64,000 bases of DNA. Source: Zeus faber (taxonomy: Eukaryota; Chordata; Actinopteri; Zeiformes; Zeidae). Below, one piece after another: positions 1 to 11,770 of this stretch. The position numbers and the translations under genes were made by a program. Under the pieces are notes generated by a model that was not told the origin of the DNA, searched no databases, and saw nothing but the letters and a program-made list of their open reading frames with translations. The stretch lies in assembly GCA_960531495.1 (NCBI GenBank), contig OY482865.1:7347108-7411107 (forward strand), written 5' to 3'. Position 1 is the stretch's first letter; the number at the start of each line of letters is the position of its first letter.

Positions 1-4
1 AGTG

Positions 5-5
<1 letters not shown>

Positions 6-44
<39 letters not shown>
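6..44. repeat. (GT)n microsatellite
   Basis: Uninterrupted GT dinucleotide run of about 19 units at the left edge of the window. The reading frame that runs through it (9-320) shows no domain and is not taken as a gene. Confidence 0.95.
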
Positions 45-48
<4 letters not shown>

Positions 49-1019
49 TGTTTTGGTGTGTGTATTGGTGGTTTTTATCTATTGCGGGATGGGTAGATCC
101 TTTGAGAGCTCTTCCAGATGTTGGAATAGTTCTACACCCCTGGCTTATGCCATTTCTTAAGGAGCTACTTTTGGCCCTGACAAATATGGAATCGAAATTA
201 TACTTCTCTGGACCTCGGACCCAGAGCTCATTTGGTCCTGGGCAAGACCTCTTACCTGGAAACAACAAGTCTGTCACGGAAAGCCTCGAAAAAATAATAG
301 AAGAAATGCGTTCCCTGTAAATCTATTCCACCCATCAGTCTACCCAACCACCCAGCCGTCTCCAAGAACATCTTCCACTTTTACACCACAAAAAAAAAAA
401 GAAAAATAGTAAACAAAATATCTTTTGCCGTTTCTAGAGCTGTATGTATGTATGCAACTCTGGTCTCCGCATAGCAAGCCTCGCTGAAGTCCTCGCTAAA
501 GATGAGCTTAGTTGTGACAGCTTTAAGTCCGCTCTGTGCTGGCTTCAGTGCGCTAAGTTACTGATGTGACAACGTTCTGTACCGACGTGACAATGACTGT
601 GCATCCCACCAACCTACTTTCCCCGGGAAAGCCCTCGCTGGCGGATACACTAAAGGAGTGGCTGTGTGCGTGCATGTGTTTGACTATATCTGTCAGGACA
701 TAGTGTCTATATATGTGAGTGTTTGTAGGTTTGTGATTGACTGCATGTGTATCACCCCCTGTTTAGACAAGGATGCGATATCATTGCCTCGTCAGCTTCA
801 TTCATTTAGAATGAGAATCAGTGCAGTGGGAGCCCAAGATGATTTGTCGCTCTGGACAGGGAGATGAATTGGAGAAATGGAGAAAATAGTTTGAAAGATG
901 TCTCTGGACCATGGTCTCCCAAGTTGTGCGATTGATATTTTTATGCAAAACAAGTTCCGGAGTTTAATTTCTATTGTAAAACACAACAGAAAATCATCAC
1001 GTCGTCATACTTTTGATTT
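45..1019. other. Intronic sequence, nothing recognised
   Basis: Mixed-composition DNA with short A-runs and GT-rich patches. I see no recognisable coding or repeat signature. It is taken as part of the TBC1D22 intron that ends at 23978. Confidence 0.5.
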
Positions 1020-1854
1020 GTTGATTCCAAGATGGCGCGGCTGTGCGCATATGCCTACCTACGAAACAGGGCTGGCCCCCACAGTGCCGGACCAAGCTAT
1101 TCAACCTACGGAATCCTTCTCCATTTTCCATATGAATATAACAGCTGAGTCCCGGAAATCCATCGGTGGTGGACTCTGTTTCATGGTCAACAACAGCTGG
1201 TGAGACCCAGGAATGTCACAGCCACCTGCTTGCCTAACCTTGAACATCTGACAATTATGTGTCGTCCATTTTACCTTCTCCGCGAGTTAACTTCAGTCAT
1301 CTCAACGGCTCTTTACATTCCTCCCCAAGCCGTTACTGACACGGCACTATCAGAGCTTCATGGCGTACTAAACAGACACCAGACCAGACACCCGGGCGCA
1401 GCCCTCATCCACCAACGCATCTCCTGTCCCAACAGAGGAGAACGGACATTGGACCACTGCTACACGCAGTTTAAGGAGGGCTACAAGGCCACCTCCCTTC
1501 CACCGCTCGGCAAGTCAGACCACGCCGCCATTTTACTGATACTGGAGTATAAACAGTCTGGTTCAGGAAACTCCAATGGAGAGGTTGGGCAGGCGCTTGA
1601 CCGCTCAATCAGAAGCCATGCTGCAGGACGCGCTGAGTGTAAACTTAGATGTGTTTCGTCCCACCCCTGATGACGTCAGCGAGTTCAGGGAAGTAGTGAC
1701 ATTCTTGATGCTAAGCTAGTGGAAGATGTGGCTCCCATGGTTACGGGTGAGATCTTTTCCAAACCAGAAACTGTGGCTTAAAAAAACACGTCCGCATGTA
1801 ACACAGGGCTACCTTTTTTGTGTGAACATTTTGTGTGCTGCGGTCTGGTCGGTG

Positions 1855-2098
1855 CTCTAGACTGACATAAACGTCCCATGAATTCCGATTTGACTTTTCA
1901 GACTGAGGTCAGGCATTGCAACAAATCCGACCTGTATCTGAGTTATGACCAGATATGAATGTGGCCCAATTCCGAATTGAAAAGATCTTATTCCATGTGA
2001 TTTGTGCTGTTCACACTGTCGTGATAAAAACTGATCTGAGTCACATGTGCAAAAAAATTGGATTTGGGCCACTTTTGCCTGTAGTGTGAATGTAGCCT
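1855..2098. mobile_element. Non-autonomous element nested between the LINE endonuclease and RT parts
   Basis: About 240 bp with no similarity to LINE coding sequence, placed where the N-terminal RT should be. The text (GAATTCCGATTTGACTTTTC, then GTTCACACTGTCGTGATAA, ending in GTGTGAATGTAGCCTGAG) resembles a short non-autonomous repeat I associate with fish genomes. I cannot assign a superfamily, and I see no clean terminal inverted repeat or target duplication. Confidence 0.45.
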
Positions 2099-2271
2099 GA
2101 GACAGTCCACCTCCCTGCATGTGGTACTGGGTCCTTGACTTCCTGACCGGCAGACCCCAGGTGGTGAGGGTGGGTTGCCACACCTCAACCCCCATCACCC
2201 TCAACACAGGAGTCGCCCAAGGCGGTGTCCTGAGTCCTCCGCGGTACTCTCTTATACGCACATGATTGTGT

Positions 2272-2371
2272 GGCCAAGAGTAGCACCAACACCATCGTGT
2301 TGGTTCTACTCTTGGCCCCCACCCCAACTGTGTCGTCAGCCAACTGTGGCTGACGACACAGTTGGGGTGGG
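2272..2371. repeat. Two abutting inverted repeats (double hairpin) inside the LINE RT
   Basis: Arms 2272-2292 and 2297-2317 are complementary over 21 bp with one mismatch (position 2305) around a 4-nt loop. Immediately next, arms 2318-2342 and 2347-2371 are a perfect 25-bp inverted repeat around a 4-nt loop. The outermost arms are normal LINE RT coding sequence (VAKSSTNTIV to the left, ADDTVGVG to the right). The inner arms (about 2297-2342) are inverted copies of those flanks and interrupt the RT frame. Confidence 0.9.
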
Positions 2372-2975
2372 CCTGATCTCCACAACAATCAGAAGGTGCT
2401 CCCTGGGGGTGGACCTGACAATGTGGTGCCAGACCAACAGCCTTTACCTGAACATCAGCAAAACCAAGGAGCTGGTTGTGGACTTCAGAAGGACGTAGCA
2501 GAGGAGCTATACCCCTTTCACCATCAAGGGAGCCCCAGTTGAGAGGGTGAGCAGCTTCAGGTACCTTGGTGTACACATCACTGAGGACCTAACGTTAATA
2601 TTACGTACTGTACAGACACTCAACAAAGGACGTTAAGACTCTCGCCACACATCCAGAAATCGTTTTACTCTGGTGCCATCGAGAGCATCTTGCCAGGGTG
2701 CATAACCGCCTGGTATAGGAACTGTTCCTCTCAGGACCGAAAAGCCCTGCAGATTGTGGAACGTTCAACTGAGCGTACCACCGGGATGAAAGACACCCCC
2801 CTACAGGACATTGGATTATTAAGGATCCCCACCATGCCGACCATGGTCTGTTCCAGTGGCTGCAGTCAGGCAGACGCCTCCTCAGCCGCAAGACCAGAAC
2901 AGAGAAACAAAGAGTCTCTTCCCCCAGGCCATAAGGACGCTGAACTCTGTCACAACCTAGCACTCACCTCATAAA

Positions 2976-3936
2976 TACGGTGTTCACCTCATTGTTCTAA
3001 TGCTTTGTACACATTTTATGTTTAATTGCACATCTGTACAGTATTACTACATATTTATTATTTTCAGTTCTCAAACATTACCCAGCAAACATTGCAAAAT
3101 GTACTTAAAAACGGTATGTGCATATGGTTTCTGTTGTTGATTGTTGGTATATTTCAAATGCCTTAAATAGATTTATATTTTATTCCTATTATTTATTTTT
3201 ATTCCTATCTTTATTTCTCTATTTGTAATACTCTGCCCAGCACAGTCTCTGGAGTTTGCCAGAAAGCATTTCACTACATGCTGTACACCGCGCAATATGT
3301 ATGTGACGAATACATCTTTTGAATCTTTGAGTCTTTTGTTGTTAGTTTTGCATACATTTTATTTTTGTTTTTTTCCATGCACAAAATATATTTAGATTCA
3401 GATTCCAAATCTAAATTCATAAAATGTGTATAACTCTAATCTAACTAAATATAAATTTACATCGCAGCAACAATATATTGTACTTTTTTTGTGGGTGGGG
3501 TCCAAAGCCAGAGCATATTGTTGGAAGGGGGGGGGTCCTTGCCATGATAAAAACTTTGGGAACCTTTCCCTCAGCAGCCAGTACTGACATCTGCTGCTTT
3601 GACAGTTGGCAGCATGTCAACATGTCAGCCCGTCAAAGCATCTTGGCGCACTTGGCCTCACGATACATGTCGCACATTGGTGTAAATGTAAGATAAAAGG
3701 CCAGGTCTGGCCATGCAGATAAAGCCGGCTAGCCCGGCTGTGGAGCACTGCCAGCGGAGATGGTCAGACACAGCGGGCGTTAAACAAGAGTGTACAACAG
3801 CAGCTGGAGTACGAAGGGAGGTACTTTACTGCCGTATAGATCCATGCCAGGATGATCAAACATATCAGAGAGAGAGAGGGGTGAGGGAGAGAGCCCCCTG
3901 CTGAGGAACAGCGTCTGAATATCACTCAAACCCACA
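2976..3936. other. AT-rich intronic sequence
   Basis: Probable 3' trailing DNA of the LINE (AT-rich, 2976-3400) followed by unremarkable intronic sequence. I see no gene or defined repeat apart from a short G-run near 3530. Confidence 0.4.
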
Positions 3937-3967
3937 TGCGCACGCACGCACACACACACACTCACAG

Positions 3968-4021
<54 letters not shown>
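3937..4021. repeat. (CA)n microsatellite with GCGC interruption
   Basis: CA-rich block beginning with GCACGCACGCAC and continuing as a long pure CA run to 4021. Confidence 0.95.
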
Positions 4022-4023
<2 letters not shown>

Positions 4024-4599
4024 TTGTGGGTGTTAACAATGTGCGCTTTGGAGGAGGAAACATATTGTCAGTAAGCTGTTATGCCATGCCTGAGGTAGCA
4101 TTATGCAATATACAACTGAATATACTGTAGACACACACACACACACTCAATCTTACATACAACTATTCTAGGATGTTTATTGCTTTCTAAGAAAAACATT
4201 TTTATTGCATATTTTCATATTTTCTTATTTTTATCTTCTATTGTGTAACTTCTCCACATGATATCCAATCACTGCATCGACCCCAGTCACTCATACAGTT
4301 GCCATCTCTCTCTGGATGGCTCTCTCTATGGCTTTCTTTATCTCTATCATGCTTGCTCTCTCTTTCTGTCTCACACACAAGTACAGACTGCAGATATCTT
4401 CCAAACACAGAGAACAGTCGCCTCTTAATGATCTCTGTAAAACTCAGAGATTTTCAATATAAATTCAAATCAAAAGTTTAAAGGCGCAGAAACTTAAATC
4501 CTCCTGTTCTAACGCCATACTTTGGCCAAGACATCAGCTTACACCAAGGAAAAATTGCAGTGAACTACACTCACTGAGCACTTTATTAGGAACACTATA

Positions 4600-5300
4600 C
4601 TAATAATGGGAAGGGCTTCCCTTTGCTCTCAAACAGCCTAAGTTCTTCTTGGCATGTTTTCCACAAGCATTCCTTTGAGGTTCTGGTCCATGGTGACATG
4701 ATTGCATCAACACAATTCCTGTGAATGTCAGCTGCACATTCATGCTGGAAATTTCCGTTCTGTCACATCCTAAAGGTGTTCTATTGGATTCAGATCTGGT
4801 AACTGGGAAGGCCACTGAAGAACATTGAACTAATTGTTATGTTCATGAAATCTGTTTGAGACAGCATTTGCTTGGTGAAAGGTGCATTATCATGCTGGAA
4901 GTAGTGATTGGAAGATGGGTAGATTGTGGCGGGAAGGGATGAAGGGATGCACATGCTCAGCAACAATACTCAAATAGGCTGTGGCATTCAGGCAATGATT
5001 GATCGGTATGAACAGGCTCAGAGTGTGCCAAGAAAAATTCCCCACACCATTACACAACCTCCACCAGCCTGGACTGTTGACACAACGCAGGTTGAGTCCA
5101 TGGTTTCATGCTGTTGGCGCCAAATTCTGACCCTACCATCTGTGTGCCTCAGCAGAAATTTAAATTCATCAGACCAGGCTATGTTTTTCCAGTGTCCAGT
5201 TTTGATGAGCCTGTGCCCACTGCAGCCTTAGCTTTCTGTTCTTGGCTGCCAGAAGTGGAACCCGACATGGTCTTCTGCTCTTGAAGCCCAACAGCTGTTT
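4600..5300 (-). pseudogene. Tc1-like transposase remnant
   Basis: Minus-strand translation gives, in order, WSDEFKFLLRHTDGRVRIW (about 5130-5190, first catalytic Asp in WSDE), a segment ending VQAGGGCVMVWGIF (about 5030-5080), and QWPSQLPDLNPIEHL (about 4773-4817), the region of the third DDE acidic residue. A stop directly follows EHL where Trp is usual. The part carrying the second Asp is absent, having been lost with the disruption near 5300-7400. Non-functional. Confidence 0.85.
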
Positions 5301-7400
5301 AGTTGGGAGTAACTAATGGGTTTAATTTGAGTAAATCAATAGTTACGCTTAATTGATCAGTCTCGTACCTAAAGTGGAGTTAACCTCCGCTTCAGGGATC
5401 TTCAGTCACCACTCGAAACTAAGCATCACAAACAGCGACCTTATGAATAAATGCAGGCTTTTTTTCTTATGACTAAAATAAAGGCAAAATAATGGGAAAT
5501 AAATAATGGAAATAGTAGAAAATCAATAAACAAAAAAGAAAATAGTTAACACTGACTTGGCAGTTACGGAGAGTGTGTGTGATTGGGGGTATAATAAAGC
5601 ACCCAAAAGACTAAATATAGTTTCTAAATTCTAACCTAAAGGTTTACATCTATTGGACACAAACTCTTATCAAAGGCCCAGAAGAAGAATCTTCTGCAAG
5701 ATTTATTTGCAAAGAGACGCGTTCTGTCTCATTGCTCAGCTTCTGGGAGCTGTCTGGTAGTAGCTTGTTCCGTCCCAGGACACGATACACTTCAGCGAGG
5801 ACAATCCACCAGAGCGCAGAATCAGAGGATCTTGAGAGATGCGGATTCATTAGGGTACTCCTTCGTCCCGTTAAGGAGGCAGCGTGCAAAGGTGGAGTTA
5901 CAGCAAGGTTGGGTGATGTAATGTCTGTTATGCAGGCGCCTGTTGAGCCGTTGGGGTGAATCGGAGAGTGGTTGTACTTAACTGTTGCTAGTTGACTCAT
6001 TCAAAAAGAACTTGCAAGTAATGTCGTTGGCCGTTCAAGGATAATTACAAAGTTATTATTAACTCCAGAAATTGGGTCACTAGTTTACATAATTTTACCG
6101 GAGAGCTTGGAGGATTAATAAAGTTGAAATAAAACGGACTGGCGTTGTGCAGGCGTAGGTCCAGGGGTTTTAGGTAAAACTAGAACAACTTACATTGTAC
6201 GTTGTTAAAGAAAAGGAGCAAAAGGGATTTTGGCAGATGGGGCTCTGGGTAGGAAAAAAAAATAACCTTGACAAATGGTGTCCGCCGGATTTTGTAACAA
6301 GTGAGAAGTGCCCGTCAGCTGTTTGATTTTAACAGTCTTATTGTATACAACTAGGTTAAAGTTACTTACGAGTAGTAAGTTTGTATTTTACGCAGACATT
6401 TCACACACTCCTTCTATCACCGCCAATCTAATGATTGAACAACGGAACTACACTGTTCCGAAATGAAATCATTTTAGGGGGTTGAAGAAAAACATCCAGC
6501 CATTGCATAGCATTCATATCCTATCATATCATATAGCATTCAATGAAGAATAAACTTATGAAGAATGATATTGGTTAATAACAACTTGGCTTAACAAATC
6601 AATACATGTACTATTTTTAAGTACTATATTAAAACACAACACTTAATTTGAGGAAAGAGAATGAATGAATCTAAAACTTTGTCGGGAGGTACTTCTTATC
6701 TTCAGCCCCTTGATGGCAGCAAAGGTTCATGATAGAAATATTTTAATCAGGATGTTGGCATCTCCGTCATTCGTAGAGGAGTGGCGGAGTCCACTTGAAT
6801 AGAAACGTGTAGTGTAAATTTTGTTTGGTTACAGTTTGACTTAATTACTGACGGTCGAGTTGATACAATCTTGTCCAAAAGAGAATGATTGTAGAAAGGT
6901 CCAGGGGACCTGTTACTAGTTTTATGGTTGGGGACCTGGGGGAGTTCGCACCTCCGTTTGACTTTGGTGATAAACAGTAGGAGCGGCGATGTGTGTGGGG
7001 GGTGTGTGTGTTTTCTAGCGGGACAGCAGGGTTATTAACAAAGGTTGTGTTGTTCTGTTGTCTCCCGGAGTGTCCAGACGCCAGGGTCTGTGTTGTGCCT
7101 TGAAGTGTTTATTGTGTGACCGTCAGAGTGAGACAGGAAGAAGGAGGGAGACGACTTAATCATAAAGTCCGTGGCCCTCCTGTGGATCAGTTGAGGGGTT
7201 TTACATCTGCTTGTTAATTGCTTTTCCAGACCTGGTTGCCTGTTGGCCCGGGTGGACAGAGTTGTGTAAACTTCAAAAGGGCCCGATGTTGGGCTCAGAG
7301 TGATAAAGCATATTTTTCTTCCCTTTCCTTGCAAATAAGAGATGGGTTAATCCACAGGTCCTGAATGAAGTCCAGAATTATACAAGACTGTCTGCTGCAC
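5300..7400. mobile_element. Unclassified insertion splitting the Tc1 element
   Basis: About 2.1 kb of low-coding DNA replacing the middle of the Tc1-like element. No transposase, RT or clear terminal repeats were recognised. A solo LTR or a large non-autonomous element would fit, but no TG...CA boundaries or target duplication could be fixed. The minus-strand frame at 7035-7334 and those at 5650-6000 show no known domain. Confidence 0.35.
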
Positions 7401-7655
7401 ACGATTCTGAGTAAACTCTAAAGACTTTTGTGGGTGAAAATCCCAGGAGAACAGGGGTGACAGAAATTCTCAAACCAGCCCGTCTGGCACCAACAATCAC
7501 AATTTTTCCCATTCTAATGGTTGATGTGAACATTAACTGAAGCTACTGACCTGGATCTGCATGATTTTATGCATTGCACTGCTGCCACACGATTGGCCGA
7601 TTCGATTATTGCATGAATAAGTAGGTGTAGAGGTGTTCCTAATAAAGTGAGTCCA

Positions 7656-8520
7656 TATGTATTTATCTATTTGTTGCAGTTGTCTCTATTTTCGGGTTTT
7701 GGAGACTTTGAATGTTATGGGAAGAGTCATACCTTAAAAATATCCCAATATTATCCCCATTTTTTAATTTATTTTTAATCCCCATACTACGTATGCCTTT
7801 GTTTTGAGGCTTTACTTTGATCTCTTTATGGTCTCATATTCACTTATTTTGACTTTGTCTTTGTGTCTTTGTCTTTCTGGCTCTATTGCCACCCCCCACC
7901 CCAATAGATGGAGCGGTTAGTGGAGTGTATCTCAACCCAGGAGCGAGTAATGACTATTCGCTCTCCCTCCCTCCCCCACGGTCAGCCCAATGTCGTCCCT
8001 GCCTTCCGCTGTTCCGCTGTCTCTGATTAACTGCTCTTGTTAGCCCTAACGAGCTGCTAAGTGGACGAACGAGTACGACGACTGACATTCAGCGAGAAGC
8101 TGCCCCCACCCCCCCCCCCAGCACCTGCATTACTGCCCTTTTCCCTTTTAATCTCCCCCGCTCACATCCCGCAATGGAGTAAATTTAGCTTCCTGGCTTG
8201 GACAGAATGTGCTTCTGTGGCGTAAGTGCTGGTGTAAACTCTAAAGGGCCTGGCTGGCGTCAAAACAAGTTTTAACAGTCACACCCACAGCAACCACATT
8301 TGACATTACCACTGATGATGGTTACATCAGTGGTCATATGTTTCCATTTTTTTTTTTTATTTTTTTTAATTTTTATGGCCATTACCCTTTTCTTTGACAG
8401 TTTGCTGATGTGATCTGGTGAGGAACCTTTGTCAGCTTTCCCCTGGTCAAGCTGACAAAGATGTTACCACGTGTTACTTGATTGTGCTGTCATTTGTTTT
8501 GTATTTCATTTTGTTTTATT
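7656..8520. other. Intronic sequence with homopolymer runs
   Basis: Contains a C-run near 8108-8119 and T-rich DNA at 8345-8375. No gene or defined repeat seen. Confidence 0.4.
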
Positions 8521-8643
<123 letters not shown>

Positions 8644-8805
8644 TTGCTGCCCTCCCATTTTCTACTACTTTTTAAAAATATTTTTCCTTGGCTGCGTTCA
8701 TAAGTGTTGTTCTCCCAACTGCCACCACATTCTTTACATAGAACTCTCACAGAAGCAACCACAAGGCGAAACAAGCTCAACTGATCACTAATCCGATGGA
8801 AAGAA

Positions 8806-8872
8806 ATTTCTATATATACATTTATATAGATATAGATATATATATCTATATAGATATGTATTTATATAGATG
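8806..8872. repeat. AT-rich imperfect palindrome (TATAGA/TCTATA)
   Basis: TATATA interspersed with TATAGATATAGATATATATATCTATATAG, which can fold on itself. No other function suggested. Confidence 0.7.
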
Positions 8873-11770
8873 GGACTGAAACATTCCCAGAAATGTGGTC
8901 AATCCTGGATAGTATGTTCACGTTGTGTGGGCCTCTTTGTAACTGCACTCCGGGAAACGCTTTTTCTCTCAAAAAACTTTATTTTCTGTCACCTATACTT
9001 CCCCTTGGCCTTAACTATTTTGGTTTCAGGGTCAACAGAACACATTAAGACAGCAAATTATATCAAGACTTTCTCTGTCAGTTTCATACTCTCAAGTCAC
9101 ACTTGGATCACTGATGGAGGAACACCCATAATTTTGGAGTTGCTAAAATACAGGCTGGCGTACGCCAATGTGTTTTAGACAGGGAGGGAGATCATCCAAC
9201 TGACCGATTGTGTGGACCAGATGGACAGACGGCATTATCTCACAGTGCTTTTGTACAACACAGTATGTTTGAATTCCACATTGCTCCTTCCAAAGTCATA
9301 GTTTAATGACATGACTGTGACAAATATAGAATCCTCTTCTTGAAATGCTTGAAATTCTATTTTAACGTCCAGTGAGAAAGAGACGTTAACTGCCTCTCAG
9401 AACCGACAGCTTTTAGTCAACTGTGAAAAATGGGCATCCGACCACTGTTCTGACTCCAGTGATGGAACCCGGCTCATTTCTGGCCTTCTGAACTGTCGGT
9501 TCCAGTTTTGATCTAATTCCTGAAATAGACCATCCATCATCCCTCCCAAAATAAATAAGCTAACACTTTATTTTGTCTAGCTCTGTGTTTGGCCTTGCGG
9601 CCTCTGCGGTGGCCGGTGAGATCACAGGTCCACCAGCCGCTGTTCCCAGCGCGCTCGGAACCGGGCCCCGACGGGGCTCGGGATCGATAGCGGGGCCTTT
9701 CATCTACGGGGCAGCTCTTATTTTTCAGAGATTCTCTCGTCATTTCTGATAAAAAAGCAGCAGTGCTCAGAGATGATTTGGAGAAATAGTCCTGTCAAGA
9801 AATGATTCATCTTCCATGAATAATCACAGGGGTTATTGAATATTTTTGGATATAGTTAATTACTCGACTATAAAAAGCCAGAAATTGAACCTCATTTCTT
9901 TCCTACGACTTTTTTTTTCTCTCCCGCCTCTACTCTTCTTTTTCTTCTTTTTCCTCTGTCTGCTGTGATATGGGGGAAAAAAAAGAATCTGTTTCATCGT
10001 TCTGTCACCAACGAGATGTGTTCCGCTTGACCTGATGCAATTGGAGGCAATTGAAAGAGTCACTTGTCAGTGCTGCTGTGATATTGGTGGTGTGTGGTGC
10101 CTTGGGTTGCATCAGTATGTACATACAGTCTCTCTCTCTCACACACACATACATATTCACACGTTTACACAAAGGCACACACATACAGAAGTTAATGCGG
10201 ATGTCCCTCTACACAAACACGACCCCTGGCGCACAAGTACATGCCCATTTGCCCACATCCTGAATATACCCAACACAGACTTCTGAAGTCGACACAGCTC
10301 GCATCCCCTCTCCAACCTCCATGGGTGGGATTTAATTGTTTCGGCTGCCATTTATTACGTCCACTTACTACTGTGTGCCTAATGGTTTTTTGTCCTAACT
10401 AACACTGCAGATTACCACACACTAATGACTTAATGGACTGATCCATCACTTTACATCTCTGCAAACTTTCCTTCCACTTCTAAATGTGCCTTTAATTAGG
10501 AAGGATAAATTAATCAGCCTCCTCTTTTCTGGAGAGGCCTCTTACTGTCGGAGAAGAAAAGGTTCATACTTCCCAGAGCCTGTATTCCATCATCATGTAT
10601 TACACAGTCCATGGCAATATCGGAATCAATGTTGAAATGCTGCAATCTAAAGAAAAGAGTGTATTTAAACCTTAACCTTAGTTTTTGTGGCCGCTGGGAA
10701 AAACTGGATTGTGATTATCCCATTCTACTTCATATTGTAGCTTGGAGTGGGCAGTCAGCTGAGACCATTCTCTCAAAACTGGATTAATGTCAAAGATTAC
10801 TTGAATACACAAGTGATGATAACAATATTACATAACCTACCTACTGGCACCTCAAGTAATGGCAAGATTCTTCCTTTTGTTCCGCGACAGATGCTGAAAT
10901 ACTTGTCTGCGCATCTCCTCTAGACTCACAACAGCCTCTTCCCTGGCCTATCCAAGTGTTGCATTGGTAAACTGTAGCTTGTGCAATGTGCAGCTGCTAG
11001 AATACTAATCAGAACCAAAAAATATGACAATACTCCTGTCCTGACCCTCCTGCAATAGGTCGATGATAAGGTACTCCCACTGACATACAAAATATTACAT
11101 GGACTTGCACCATCTTATCTGTCATCTGGCATTACCTCATATACACCAGCGAGCCCTCTCCGGTCTCACAATGCAGACCTCATCGAGGCTCCGTGTCGAT
11201 GGCTCATGCAGAGCCTGGTGAGCCCCTCTCTCTGTAGAGAGGATGTGAAGTGCACAGGGAAGTAAAAACCAGGCTTTAGATACATGCTGCCCCACTAATC
11301 GCACCGAGCTAGGGGAGGCCGACTGGAAAGCCAAATTGTGACTCTTGTTGCTGCATTTCAAGTGGATATTTAAGGTCCGTTTACATCACGATGCTCTCTT
11401 GCTCAGCACTCTTAGGTGCTAAAGACAAGCTAAGCTTTTACTGCCGCCAGAGCTATGCGACAGCACTAAATCGTAATTATTTCCATTGAGATTAATGGAT
11501 AAAAATGGGACCAGCACTGTGTAGAAAGCTTTCCAGGTGGACTTGTAATCTTTAGCAGCACTAAAACACATGCATGCTAAGCTGTTGGGAGGGGGCACGC
11601 ACGCACGCACGCACGCACACACACACAGAATCTGACACACACAGTGACACACATCCAACCATGATATTTCTTACAGAGGTTGTATGCAGTGACACGTGCT
11701 GACAAAACTTGGCCAGTTGCCCTTCCTGGAAATAGGCAGAGATTTGACTTTATTTATACAGCACATTGTG
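8873..11770. other. Intronic sequence, no gene recognised
   Basis: About 2.9 kb with a GC-rich patch near 9640-9700, pyrimidine-rich DNA at 9905-9960, small CT/CA runs near 10130-10190, and GCAC/CA repeats at 11597-11628. A LINE-like scrap (about 10970-11200, containing QCAAARILIRTKKYDNTPVL-type reading) may be an L2-like RT fragment on the + strand but is too degraded to delimit. Confidence 0.4.

Larger units (their letters stand above)
1020..2975 (+). mobile_element. Degraded non-LTR retrotransposon (LINE) with endonuclease and RT remnants
   Basis: The + strand carries pieces typical of fish LINE polyproteins. An AP-endonuclease-like part spans about 1150-1560: a GGGLCFMVNNSW motif, then NLEHLTIMCRPFYL, YIPPQA, and an SDHAAILL motif near its end, which is the catalytic SDH of these endonucleases. 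The C-terminal reverse transcriptase part spans about 2110-2965: [10 protein letters not shown], the A-D-D box in ADDTVGVGLIS at 2350-2382, WCQTNSLYLNISKTKELVVDFRR at 2420-2496, FRYLGVHITEDL, and GCITAWYRNCSSQDRKALQ. Frames shift and stops interrupt, and the middle of the RT is missing, so it is dead. Clade is uncertain. It lies in the same orientation as the host gene. Confidence 0.85.
4568..7655 (-). mobile_element. Tc1/mariner-type DNA transposon, interrupted
   Basis: The left terminus reads CACTCACTGAGCACTTTATTAGGAAC just after a TA. The right end reads GTGTTCCTAATAAAGTGAGTCC followed by ATA, so the ends are inverted repeats at TA sites, as expected for this superfamily. The left 730 bp (to about 5300) and right 255 bp (from about 7400) look like one element. 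The roughly 2.1 kb between them does not belong to it, and part of the element's own middle is missing there. The transposase reads on the minus strand and is broken. Confidence 0.85.

Noticed and set aside
1857-2576. 239-residue open frame on the minus strand
   Set aside because: It is antisense to recognisable LINE RT sequence and spans the nested repeat and the hairpins; no domain is seen in it.
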